A DNA stretch of 64,000 bases from Larimichthys crocea (Eukaryota > Chordata > Actinopteri > Sciaenidae). A program made the translations under genes and the position numbers. The first letter of the stretch is position 1. Each line of letters begins with the position of its first letter. Positions 13,801-26,500 of the stretch are shown here, in pieces. The DNA is taken from the NCBI RefSeq assembly GCF_000972845.2, contig NC_040028.1, forward strand, positions 8,113,198 through 8,177,197, written 5' to 3'. The notes under the pieces are model-generated. The model was not told the DNA's origin. It did not search any database and saw only the letters and a list, made by a program, of their open reading frames with translations.

Positions 13801-15007
13801 CGGTGGCAGGGGCAGGTCAAGGGCTCTGATTGTCAGTGTTTATTAATGGGCCCTGCAGAGGGGAGTGACAGCAGGGTGATCTCTGTGATGATGATGTCTT
13901 ATTGCTTTCCATGAGCGCCTCAGGTACATACATATTTATGATGCGCTGCCACCTTGACGCCAGCTAGAAATATCTGTTTAACACCCAGCCCAGTCGAATG
14001 CTTACCAAAGCAGAGCTGGAACAAAATGACCCTTTAGCTCTAATAGTTCCTGAGCCATATTAACCTTAACAAACCACAGAATGACTTTCCACTATCATTC
14101 ACATTTAAAGCGGCACAAAAATGTGGACAATGGTCTCGTTGTATGCAGTTTGGGCAGGAAAATGGAAAAAGCCATCACCATCTCACACAAGAGAAGCCAC
14201 AGGGACAATATCAACTGCACTGTAAATCCCCTCAGTACCGATGTCAGCACTTCATGTTAATCAGATGACTTTTTGACCACCAATGGAATTAATTTTAACT
14301 AATTTGTATGACAGATTGATTTGTGACACTACACGTGTATGTATTAAATATTAACAGCCAGCACTTCCCAAGGGACAGCTGGGATTTTAAAGGGCAACTT
14401 GTACGCAGTCATTTAGTTGATTAATATGGGCCACTCATTTTGAGCAGACAGATTTGTTTTTCTTACTTATTCATGTCTTCAAAGAGTACAGCTCCCCTAG
14501 ATCTTATCCCTGTTTTTTTTCCCCTTTTTTTTGGCTTTGTAGTCATCAGGATTCATTCAGTGGAACAGGATGGTGTCACACTGTAGTCTGTAGTTCAGTT
14601 CTGTTTACTGCCCAGACTGTGACATCCATTTTGTCACAAAGCAGTGGCATATTAATGCAATCAAAGTACTTTATACAAGACAGGCACAACAAGTATTCAA
14701 GAAGCAAGACAGCGGTGACTTTCAGTGTACTATCAGCTCACAAGCTTCCTTGTACAAATAATACTGAACAAATTTGGAAGCAGATTATGTGTTTTGCTGA
14801 ATGATATTTGAACTCAGAAGGATCCTTTGTATTTTGGCTCCTTGCAGTGCTGAGTAAAATGTGTGTTTTGTCTTTACTCTTTTAATACATGACTAGAAAT
14901 AAAACAGCTACTTCATTAATGGACTAGTTAGTTCATAGATAATTACTCTGCCACAGTTGTTTAATTGCTCTTTTTTTATGTGGTTGAATGGGGTTCTTGT
15001 GAATAGT
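10826..15007. other. Non-coding stretch, no gene recognised
   Basis: It contains an A18 run at about 12079, a 16-base tandem duplication at 13456-13487 and several unremarkable open frames (11138-11452 plus, 12344-12682 minus, 14454-14804 plus). None shows a recognisable domain. Confidence 0.55.
13456..13487 (+). repeat. 16-base tandem duplication
   Basis: GAAAAGTAGTAATGAT is followed immediately by GAAAAGTAGTAATGAC. Two copies differ at one base. Confidence 0.85.
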
Positions 15008-15456
15008 CAGTAGAGTAGACGGTGGTTTGTTTGGAGAAGCAGACCAAAGTCCCAATACAAGAGCAGAGAAAAGCACTGCTGTCGTCAGGGTCAGCAAAAA
15101 AAAAAAAAGAAGCAGCTATTTAGCCACATGAAAAGGCAAATCTAGAACAATCAATATCAGTTTAAGCATACGCTATCGTGTGCATATTCTTGCAACTTGC
15201 TGTCAGACAACCCTTTCCGTTGGTGCTACCACGTCTCACCCATAGAACTTATGTATTCCTATGCCTAAACCCAACTGTAAGCATGGAGCATTACACTGGA
15301 GATCTGATGGCAAGGTAAGTCAGTGAGGCCTTTTCTACTTGGCTAAAATCTCTTTTTTCTGTTGACCCTGTCCACAGAAGTGCTTTGCTCTACTTCCATG
15401 CTGGGATTTCTGTTTGCTTCTCCAAACCAGGAACTTCTTGACCACTGTCTACTGAA
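15008..15456. mobile_element. MITE-like element with long (~115 bp) terminal inverted repeats
   Basis: The left arm (15008-15125) and the reverse complement of the right arm (15341-15455) align over most of their length. Shared blocks are CAGTAGA..GTGG, TTTGGAGAAGCA, GCAAAGCACTTCTG (AAAAGCACTGCTG on the left), CAGGGTCA and finally TTTAGCCA. Between the arms lie about 215 bases with no coding potential. Long arms, small size and absence of a transposase indicate a non-autonomous DNA transposon or foldback element. I do not recognise the family. Confidence 0.75.
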
Positions 15457-16615
15457 GGTAACACACTGACTATACATAAGTATGTCATACAATCCCAAAC
15501 TATCCCTTGAAAGTCACTCATCAATCAGAAATTCCAGTCGTTCTCTGGTTACAGCTCAATCCAAATTGAAAAGATTTGTTGTTGGCATGACTCGTGTTTT
15601 TTTATGTGCATAGGATAAATGCACCAGTAGCTCATGGGGATGAATCTTAGGTCAAATAGTTCTTACAGCAAGCTCAAACACAGAGAGGTGTCTTCACTCT
15701 GATGGCTCACAAATCATTTGACACTTGATCTCATATTCTGGTTTGGTGTTGGTAGCACAAGATTTGATCAGGGCTTTTAAATCAAATGGTCTTTATCTTT
15801 CCTACCTCTCCTTTTAAACAAACAGAAAATATCCCTCCTCTGCAAATAAGTTGTAGGATTTATCCAGTGTGCAGTACGCTGTGATTTGTGATGACAGGAG
15901 TTGAATATTACGCTGATACTGTATGGCACTGTAAATCCACCGCCTCATTTCAGCTCGTGCTGTCAAATGTATTTTGAAGTTGTATTTCAGCCATGTCCCT
16001 TCAGCACTGAGCTCACTGAATAGAGAAATAATGAGTGCTGTCTAGAGACAATGTCACTATTATTTTAGATCTCCCAAATCTCTCTTTCTCTTTATGTGTG
16101 TGTTCATTTTCATAGAGGTTTCTCCTCCACATTCTCTCTGCATCTCTGGCTCTGTCCCCTCAAAGCAGTCACACCACCCACTCTCAGTTGATTCTGTTGT
16201 CTCTCCTCCCCTTTTGTAAGCTGCGCCGTTCAGATCCTGTCATTGGTGAATACATGTGAAATGTGCAAAGGCATCTTAGAAGACGGGTTGCAGTCGACCC
16301 GTGTGACGATGCTTTAGAAAAATTAGGTGTCTTCACAGCAAAGCCAAGAGCATGCTCACAGATTGGATGCATCATCTGTTCAGATGCTATCCATTTGTCT
16401 GCACTGCTGTCACACAGAATGTTGCATATTGATAACCAATCACACTTAGAGCACACAGATATAAAAATCTTATATTGTCGGTATGCACATTTCACACATT
16501 GCATGGGTGAATCCTGCTTTAGCACTCACTGTTTGCCTTGAGGTTGACTCACCAGGCTGTTTGGGCAACCCTCCCCTCAAGGGCTAAACATTGTTAAAAG
16601 GGATAACCCAGTGAT
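15457..16615. other. Non-coding stretch, nothing recognised
   Basis: Overlapping frames on both strands at 16184-16541 (113 and 92 codons) match no family I know. No RNA or repeat is apparent. Confidence 0.5.
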
Positions 16616-17060
16616 CAGTGTTGTACTCGATCTTCATCTTGAGATTACTCTCGAGACCACTTTTTGAAGGTTACAATCTCATCTCGAAAATAAACTGTAT
16701 TTTTGCTTGGTCTTGACTTTATTTCAGGGCCAGTCAAGATCACAAATGCAGGGATTACACTAACGTGTCTGTGCATTGTCTGAATTATTTGTTTCCATCA
16801 TTACTTTGATTGGATATTAAATGTCCTGCTTCAAATGAAACTAATAACTCAGTTTGCTGCCAAGATAGAAAACACACAGGAGTATGTAACCAGTGATGCA
16901 ATGCTTACTGAGATGGCAATGACTACGCCTCACTCACCTGAGTAGGCTATATCCTTGCTATTGGTCTTGACTTTGTCTCAAGACCTTAAACTTTTGGTCT
17001 TGATACAGTCTGGCATTGGTCATGACTGTTTTTGTCTAGGTGGTCTTGGCTATTGTACTT
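16616..17060 (+). mobile_element. GTCTTG-rich non-autonomous TIR repeat
   Basis: It opens with CAGTGTTGTACTCGATCTTC and CTCGAGACCACTTTTTGAAG and closes with repeated variants of GGTCTTGACT, including GTCTCAAGACCTTAAACTTT and TGGTCTTGGCTATTGTACTT. These match a fish repeat I know whose ends are CAGTGTTGTA and its complement. The right terminus is diverged. It has no coding capacity of its own, and the open frame from 16955 merely runs from it into the adjacent LINE fragment. Confidence 0.65.
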
Positions 17061-17129
17061 CCATAAAGTTGAGACTGAGAAGAGACAAATTAGGAAAAAT
17101 CATAGTCAAAATAAATGCAGCCAAGTTAT

Positions 17130-17577
17130 CCAGTCTTATATGCGTTCTCATGCGTCCAACTACACAAGATCCTACAGTAGCTCTGACGCTAGCCTACAAA
17201 ACCATCTCAGGATCTGCCTCTGCCTATCTCAGCGTCTTACTAAAGGCTCACGTCCCGACCAGGGCGCTACGCTCCGCTCATACAAACCGTCTAGTTGTAC
17301 CCTCGCCTCTCGCAAAGCGAGGTCACTCTAAACTCTTCTCTGTGGTTGTCCCCAAATGGTGGAATGACCTACCAACGGCTACTAGGACAGCAACGTCCCT
17401 TTCGACCTTTAAAAAACTTGTAAAAACCTTTCTGTTTCGAGAATGCTTCCCTGCCTAACAAAACTAACAAAACTAAAAACTACTCTGTGCTCCTTTACAC
17501 CTTTCTCAGCTTATGTCCTCCTCTGTAAGTCGCTTTGGATAAAAGCGTCTGCTAAATGCAATGTAATGTAATGTAAA
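17130..17577 (+). mobile_element. 3' end of an L2-type LINE (ORF2 C-terminus plus 3' tail)
   Basis: The frame ending at 17458 carries the typical C-terminal region of L2-group ORF2 proteins: LTLAYKTISGSASAYLS, PTRALRSAHTNRLVVPS, then FSVVVPKWWNDLPTATRTA and STFKKLVKTFLF. After the stop comes a short 3' UTR. It ends with GTCGCTTTGGATAAAAGCGT plus CTGCTAAATG and then tandem ATGTA/TGTAA units, the hairpin tail and terminal repeat of fish L2 elements, also shared by their SINE partners. The element is 5'-truncated, as is usual for LINE insertions, and has lost the reverse transcriptase and endonuclease. The exact 5' boundary is uncertain. The surviving frame is open, which suggests a relatively recent insertion. 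Confidence 0.85.
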
Positions 17578-20500
17578 GTTTCCATAATGGTATAACCACA
17601 CTACTACTTATAACTATTGTCTTCATATCATCTTTCACTGGACACGCTTTTACAAGAATTTGCTCCTGTAGATTTTAAAGTAATTATTATTATTGTGTTT
17701 GAGTTATAGTTTTGAGTTTATTTGCCTTCATTTGATAGTAGGAGGTAGAGACAGACAAAAAAAAGGGAGAGGACTCATGGTGAGCATAACAGATGAGGTA
17801 CCAGGTGCTGATTTTTGTCTGGTTATGATTATAGTTATTTTTCTGTTATTCAGATGCCATCTACTGTTCCAGCGTTGGTAAACATTGCTTTCTGACACTG
17901 TGTCTTATTTGATACAAACTGTAGGAAACGTGGGACATTTTTAAATCAAGCACATAATGTAGGGGTATTAATATGGGATTTAGCATATGAATTTTAAAAT
18001 GTATATGCAAAATTTCACATGACATTTTTCTTTCTCTTGCTGATGGCTTTAAAGTCAGTGAAATTTGACAGGGTTGCATTAAAAGTAGCACAAAGGCAAA
18101 TAACAACTGCCCAGCTGCCACACCTTCTCCACAATGGATCAGTTTCAGAGTAGAATGCAATTTGTTAAATACATTAACACTTCAGTGAAGGCTCCAATGA
18201 GGAAATTCATCATTCTGCCAGATACTGAAGGAGCACCTGATTACTTCTCTGTTACTTTGAAAGGAAATATAATTCAATCATGCCAAATATTCACTGAACA
18301 ATATACATTTCTCTTTCCGTCCTATACCTGTGACTGTTTTTTCTCCAAATACCAGGTTAGATAAGACAGGGTAGTTTTTATCCTAGAATGTGTCCTTTGA
18401 AGTCATTTAATATGAAAGCATTTATCAGAACTATATAGTGAGCTGTATATTGCAACCTGAGCTTGTATCACTCACTTGGCAGTAACACAACATTTTCACA
18501 GTCACTTAAATCCTAAATGTCACCTTTAAATGGCTATGCTGGCGGCCAAAACACAAAGACAATCATAGATGATTATTCTTCAGAAGTGGTTTCTTGGTGA
18601 GACTTGAGAAATCTCGAAATCTTGTTTTGTTTAAATCTGCAGATTTGAAACTTGGGTTCATATGGAGGGTCACGCTGTAGTTATTTGTGTTACATGTGAC
18701 AGGTTTTTAAAAGCCGTTGATTCAAAGCCTAATTATTTGGACACATTAATGACTGAGCGCACTAAAAAGTATATATAATTTTTGTTGGTAGATCCACAAC
18801 ACAATGGAGACGATATGGATAACTGGATTTTGCCTCACTAAACACTCCCTCAAACAATCAGGAGGATTTCCCCCTGATACACTATATGAAAGTGACTTTG
18901 AGTGATATCATTCACCGGCACAAACAAAGGTAATTTAGTTCCTGCCTTATTTTGCTTGTTTTAGTGTAACCCAAGGCTATTTAGAATGGATTTATCCAAG
19001 TCCCCTAACTTAATCTGCCATTTATAGGCTGAGTGGTGGGGGGTGAAGACAGGCATCGGGCTTTGTGATTGGACAAAAAAGTAACCAAGGAAACCATACT
19101 GCTTTAAGTGTTGTAAATTGGTTAAAACTCATTTATCCGTAATGTGAGTTGCAAGATGGGTGAGGTAAACATGATCAATCAGCAACTGTGTCACGACTCA
19201 ATTTGTTTAGACACCGAGCTCTGTTTCTGCGATTGCTGCGTTAGGCATGTGTTTTCAGGATGTTTTAAGTGGTCTGCACAAGTTCTGTATGGAAATTTGG
19301 AACATAATTAAGGAAAGCATTTCAAAGGTAGCCTCATAAATAATGCAAATTTTGTGTTAAATGTCCCTGACAGCCAATGCTGGCGCTGCAGTACGTGAAC
19401 CACAAGAAAGGCTGAGCTGGTCATCAGGTGCCTCCCTTGGAGTGCTATAAATTGACAGAAATGGTAGACAGTGCAGAATAAATGAGATCGCTCAAATAAG
19501 TAACACTCCCTATTAATAAGATTCTTAATGTGACACTCTGAGACTCCTAATTGGGACATAAATAGTTAGTGCAGCAAAAACATACGAGGCTTTGCCAAAA
19601 CTCCATACAGTGAAGGAAATCTAATTCAGTTTTTCTTGTGAAAAATGCAAACTGGATGCTCTCAGTGATTGATGTTACTACATTTCGACCAGCGCACTGT
19701 GCTTTAGGACAAAAAAAGTGTTTTTGTTTAATGTCAGACTATAATAAAACAAAACTGTTTTATAACTATCATCTGCACATATTTTAAATATTTACAAATG
19801 TTGTATGATCACTACAGTGCCAAATTCAGCGTGACTTTTAAAAGATTAGGGTGTTAGTGCCATTTACTCGTGTAGTTGTGGATTGCAAACCTCTCCACTA
19901 TTTCAGGTGTGAAGGAGAAAATATGGTGGCCATAAATTTCATGAAAAAAGCAAAACTATCCAGAGCCAGTGTTTGATTTGTTCTGCTGTGGGCTACTTTA
20001 AAAACATTGTGGTACAACATGGAGTCTGTAGATGTAAAATGCCATTTCTAAGGTAATAAAAGCATAATGATTCTTATTTTCAGGTGATTATACATTTAAA
20101 AAAAACATAGTTATGCATATTATAGTCCATCTTTGCCCTATTCTGTAAATATAGCCACCTGCATCACACACTGGACATTTTAAACTAACTTTGTAAAATG
20201 TGCTCTGGAAATATAAAAGAATATATAAAACATAAATTAGCCTAAAGTAATAAAAGTTGGACATCATAGAAATAATAGAAAATTGACTTTCTTTATTCTT
20301 TTTTTGGATCCACGGTAGCAGCAACTTTTCCTGGGGTTTACAGACATAATAGATTTTCCAGGGTTGACCAATATCTATATGTAGTGGTTAAGCAGAATCA
20401 TTGTGATTTTACTATATTTTGATTAAGAAATACAAGATCAAGAACAAATTTTGTATTCACTTGTATCTGCTTAACAAAAAAAATAATAAGCTTACATCTA

Positions 20501-23500
20501 GAATAAAGAAATTATTACGAATAAAATATTTTTACAAATGTTTCTTTTTTTTTGTTTTGTTTTTTTGTTTTAATGTTCTATGCTTGCCTTTCTCGAACCA
20601 CTGAATGGCATCTTTAGAGTGATCCTTCACACACCCAGAATGCACATTTTAGACCGACCCAGTCACTGATTACATAATTACCTGCTGCCTTTCTTAATCA
20701 AAGACTAATTTCATGCAGACGGTAAGTTGAATGAAAGGGTACATAGCACATATTTCCCACTTGCCACACTGTAAATATAGCCTGGTGTACTGGAATAGTA
20801 TGGTATCTATACATGAAGGTAGTAAAAAAGAGAACGGTCATGTGTTTTTCCTGCCTCGCTTTTAACTGTAGTGTGACATGAAGAATCTATTCTCAAAAAA
20901 AAAAAAATTTAATTTATTGTTGGTGACAGTTTCGGTTAACAGTTTCTTCATACACTCTTTTCCTCTCTTTATCTACATGCAAGCGACAACATACAATCAA
21001 ACTGCAATCATTTAGGTTTCAGCTTGATTGGCTGAATTAGAAAAATTACATACTAAGAACCACATAGAAACAATTGATTAATGAATTAAGGAAATGTCAT
21101 TGTGATGTAGTTTTCAGATTGTTTTATTGCTCAGCTACATTTATATCCATCTTACTGTGCTAAACCACTGCTGTATCCTCCTAGGATTTACCTTAAGTTA
21201 TGAAGCCCACTAAAAGTATGACATTTTACCCAGAGTGTGGTTCAGCCTTTCCAAGTGTTTAGCCCAGAGGTGTGTGACGGATGTGGGTGATGTCTCTGCC
21301 CCAGATCTCCAGGACTGTGTCCCCTTTGATATTCCTTGACTTCAGGGCTCGCATAAGCACATTGAGAGAGAAGTCAAGGTCACTCCCACTCTGTCACTGA
21401 AGCCTCATGAATATTATGATTAATCAGAGTCTTTTGGCTCGAATTAATAACAAATCCAGCATTGTTGTGCACAGCCCATACATTCATGGCTAGCTTTTGA
21501 GGAACTGTTGCTCATACCTCAACCCATACCCATCCCTTTTTACCCACACGCCCACCTAACACTCCCTGATGACACTTTTCTTCTCAAAACAAAACAAAAA
21601 TGTAGCATTTCCCTTTGGCTAAGAAATTATGTTAGAGGCGACACAGCAAGTTGGTAGACGCATCAGTTCTTTAAGCATCATCAAAAAGTGAATAGTTGTT
21701 TTTGAAAAACAGCCTTGACATGAAACAAACAAACCTCCTCCCTTATCCTAATGTTCCAATCACTGTAATTTTCAAAATACCAGAACCTAGCACAATGTTT
21801 TATAAATGCAGAAGCATCTCAGATATTGACAGTGACATACAAACAACCACACTTACTCACAGGGTTTAGAAAATGTGTTTTCATTGTTGTAACTAAATAA
21901 TATTTTAGCATCAACATTTTTAAAGTTGTATTTGCTGTAATAAAAGTCATAATTCAATATTCACTCTGATGTATGTGCATGTGTGATAAGTTGACATCAC
22001 GTCTTAATTAGTTTACTAGAGATGGACTACAGTAATTTGCTTTGTTTACTGTATATGTAATTGCTTCAGAAAGCTGAATTATAATCAAGTATAGTGGTTT
22101 GCTCGTGGTATATTTAATGCATTAATGTGTTAAGTGTAATATCATGTAACGGGTAATTAGAAGACAAGAGACAGTTTTAAGTCAGACTTCATTTGATCTA
22201 GTTTCTGTCAATCCAGATATCATGGATGTGTAACTCGCACAAAAAAACTGTGTTGCAAGTTGTAAAACTACTATTGAAGCTAATTATAGGTATGAATTTG
22301 TTCTATTGGCGTGTCTGTCACAATGTGGCCGGTTGAGAAGGTCTCCGTCTGCAGAGAGAGGCCACCCATCTTTATCTGTCACTATGTTACTGGAGTGGAA
22401 ACAGGTGTCTCATTTGATGTTCTCCAGGCCTTCACTGACTTTTTCCTGATTTATTTATTTATTTAGTTATTTATTTCTTCAATTCTGCACATTGTCCTCC
22501 TCAAATTGAGTTGTTTCTCCCACCGGTGTTCTCTGCTGTGTGGCTGACAGCTGGGATGTCGAGGGAAAAAGCTTGATGGGAGGCGAACAGACACGCATAC
22601 AGTAGACGGCATTAATCTACTCAGAAGGTCACCATCACAAATTGTTGAAATAGTTCACATGCAGGTTTTCACTGTTGACGTGTAAGTTTGAAAACTGTGG
22701 AGAAATAATGAGATTGTGTGTGGCTTGAGACATTAAAATGTCTTAGATTTATAGCGAGATTGCTGCATTATTATTCTTTGCTACATCTGCCATTTAGTAT
22801 TCATTTTCTCTGCTCTGTGGACTGTGTCAGGTTTCAAACCTAGACAATATATATTTAATCTGAAAATTAGCATCTGTTGCGCTCCCACTTATGCTTTTTT
22901 TCTCGAGTTTTCCTGAAATGCACACCTTTCTCTCTAATCTTAGATTGTTTTTAGTCCTTTCCCTCTGTGTGAGGAAAGAAAATGGAAAAATAGAATAGTC
23001 TGAAAAAAAACAACAGCTTTATCACAAATGCTGACCTTTAATTACAAAACCTTTGCAGCGGGAGACCTTAGCTTTTACTTAAGTTGACATTTATAAATAC
23101 CGAAATGTCCCTGTGAATTGCTTTTTGTTGAAGTCACTGTATTGTTGAGCGAGATAGCATCAGTCCATTTGTCAAATACTGTAACTGTTGGCTCAGGGGG
23201 CTGGCAGGGTGTGTGCAGAGGACAATGTATAGCTGCTCTGATCTGTCCATGTATGTAGAGGACAGACCTGTTAGCAAAGGGCCTCTCCTATCAGTCACAA
23301 TAGCGATGGAAAGTTGAGATAAAGATGCTACTCTACCCTGCTAGCGTGTTTGTGTGCCCAGGACAAGAAATCGATACAGCTGGATTCAGAGACTGTTTTA
23401 CAGTCAAGGCAGCACTCAGCTTAAATGTTTGTCTGTTTTATTCAATGACACTTCTCTGCAAACTATTACCCACAGGGAGCGGAGAACAAACGTGAAACAA

Positions 23501-26500
23501 ATAAACTAGCCGTTGACCCATCGCAGCATTGTTTGCGCTTACAGATGGAAACTGGATAGTGTGGAAAATTTTCTTTACACACCGTCAAAGCAAAATCTAT
23601 CACAGCTAAGATCCAAGCCATTATATTACAACCCCGAAGGAAATATTACTTCTCTGGCTGGCTTGTTTTATCCCTGATCTTTCTGTCCACCCATCATCAC
23701 AGGGATATGGAGGCCTCTATGGGGACATGCGCCTTCCATTGCCTTTCCCCTGATGAAAGAGGATTTCCCGTCTGATATGCAGTAAAGGTTATCTGGATCG
23801 CAGTCATGTTTCTGTATAACATGCACTGCCAAGCAAAAACAGGAAAACATTTCTCCCCCCAAAACTCATTTCAGCTTTGCTTTTCATTATTACCACCACG
23901 AACATACTGCACTTATGTGACCATAATTCTCTTTTCAGTGAGCACAACACAACTCTGATTCCTTTTTAGTCTGAAATGAAAACAAAATCTCTTGGTGATT
24001 CCAAGAAACCTTTAGGGTACTCTTGTATTACTGTATGGAGGAACATTAGCTAGGAAAAATAATGCTAATAATTGGAAACCTGCACAAACCTTCAGATTAT
24101 TGCTTTTTCACAACACGTTTACAGATTTACCAAGGCAAGAGTGGAACAGGATAAATAAAAAATTTAAACAGGCTAATGTTCCACCCTACAATCTAGTCTT
24201 CTATTTTGCAACACATCCATGTGGATTTTGCACTTCTGCGTATTATTTTTGGAAATTATTTGATGCAATTTCTCAAGCAAAAGCTTTTGCTTCTGACAGT
24301 AGGCCTCATTTGACAATTCAGTGTGGAGAAAAAAAAAAGGAAAAGGAGAAAATGGTGCCTGAGGCTGAGTAGAGCAGACAAGCAACAGCTTCACATCACT
24401 CACCTGGATTCAAAAAGGACAGAAATAGCACTAAAAGCACCCACTCTCACTTTGTAACTGTTCTTTTGTTTCCATGTCTCTCGAGCTAGGCTACCTTCAT
24501 GGCAGTCCGTACACTCAGTGTCTCATTTCCCAAAGGGCTACTCACCATCACATTACAGCCAGAGGTTATTTAAAATGCGGGGGACTCGGGAAAAATCTGC
24601 AAAATTTCAAACTACAGGTTCACAATTTATATTTGATATACACATTTTAATTTCAGCATATAATTGAAGTTCAATTTGTTGAAGCGGTTTAGTGCTGTTT
24701 TTGTTGGAACTGTTTCCTCAGCTGAGGGTATTTGAATAGTGGGCGTGAAGCCATCTCAGTGTATATATAACTTAATTTCTCCACTTCATGATGTGCAGCA
24801 CAGTTTTACACATCCAGCCTTTGCAGTGGAGATGCTGGATGTCTTTACATTTGTAAATAGGTATTGGTATTCAAATCTCGTATTGTCTCAATAAAATAGA
24901 CTGAGAAATCTGCAATATTATAGAAAAATGTTTTGACTGTTGTGGATGGAAATTCATGACATTTTCCATTAAGATAGGCTCCAGTTAAGTCAGTACCTCC
25001 AGATAAAAGACACGCCTCCTTCAAAACCATGCAAATGAGAGGTAAGCCTGTGCCATCCACTGTACAGTCTTTTGAATAGCCAGGAGGTACAAAAAAATCT
25101 GAAAGTCATTTTTTCTTAGATGATAGCATAGGGTATTATTAATTGAAATGTACAGTTTTGTACATTTCATCACTGCTGCCAAAATTAATCTTTTTCAGGA
25201 GGATGAAACATCTTACAAAATGAACCAGAAGCACCAGAAATGAAAATGTGCGTTTACACAGTCATCAGTCAACAATTTAATATTTTTTATAACATAAATA
25301 TTTATGTTATACATATTTGTATATTAAATATTCTTATGCTGTATATCCATCTCAGTTGGTAAACTATCAATATTAAAGCTGTCCTACATGTTTCCACGCA
25401 GTACTTTGGTATAATCAAAGCTATTTCACCACTTCAGATTGAAATTAGCATAATCCAGGTTAACAGCCATCTGATACTGATGTGCGTGCATCAGTCTGAC
25501 TCAATTCAAAGAGATCACAGAGCTTGTCATCTATCATTGGCTCAAAACTCAAAACGTTATTTATCCAAACTATCCTCCTTCTATCTATCCTACATACTTG
25601 ATTGTAACAAAACATCCTTTTATTGGTCAGTACATTTCTAGAATATGCACTTTCAGTATATTAAAAACAACAAAAAAAAGTCAAAAACATCATGTGGAGA
25701 AACCCTTTGTGTTGATATAAATAAGAAATAATCTGTTTTAAATGAGAAATGAGAGAGGCCAGATTTGGCCCAAAGACAATTGTTTTCCAACCCCAATGCT
25801 ATGGCAACTTTAGAATTAATTGGTACTAGTTGCTCATTATTCTTCTCTGAAACATATTTTATACTTTCATTTGTACAAAAAAATACATGTATGCAAAGGT
25901 ATTAAAGACATTCAAAGGGAACACAAAGGTATGATTAAGGGCCTGTTTTTCATCACATAGACTTCATACCATCAAATCTGACCCCAGAACTATTGACTGT
26001 GAAATGGATAATAATTACTAGACATAATTATATAATAATAGTTAATAATCAGTTAATGTCTGTATTTAGCAAACCTTTTCAGACTTTTAAGCTTTCAAGT
26101 TGCATGCTTTTAAAATAAAATAAAATATCTATAGCTGCATGTAGCTAAAACATTTAAAAGGTAGGTTTAAAACTTTTTTTAAAACTGTGTCACTGTGCAA
26201 GGTTAATAGAAGGTAAACGAACAATAAAAATGCTCACTGTGATATATCTTATGTGAAAGATCAGTCTTTTAAGTCATACATTGTAGTTAAATATCTGGTG
26301 AGCTTTTTCATTCAACACCATACCTGCATCTGCTGAAACAGTTTTTGTCAGGTAAGGACGATTATGAGCTGCTGAGAGCTTGACGTTTTGCTAGTATTGC
26401 AGCCAAGGCAATCACTTGTTGTGACAGGGACAGGGAAGCTCCCTCTCCCTGCAGGAGGCTGATTGATTGGGCAGTCAGGAAGAGGGAAATGTCCTTCACA

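Noticed and set aside
16955..17458. A 167-codon host gene
   Set aside because: The C-terminal half is an L2 LINE ORF2 end and the N-terminal half is read from an adjacent non-coding repeat.
20419..20604. Lys/Asn/Phe-rich plus frame
   Set aside because: Reflects extreme AT content and homopolymer runs rather than coding.
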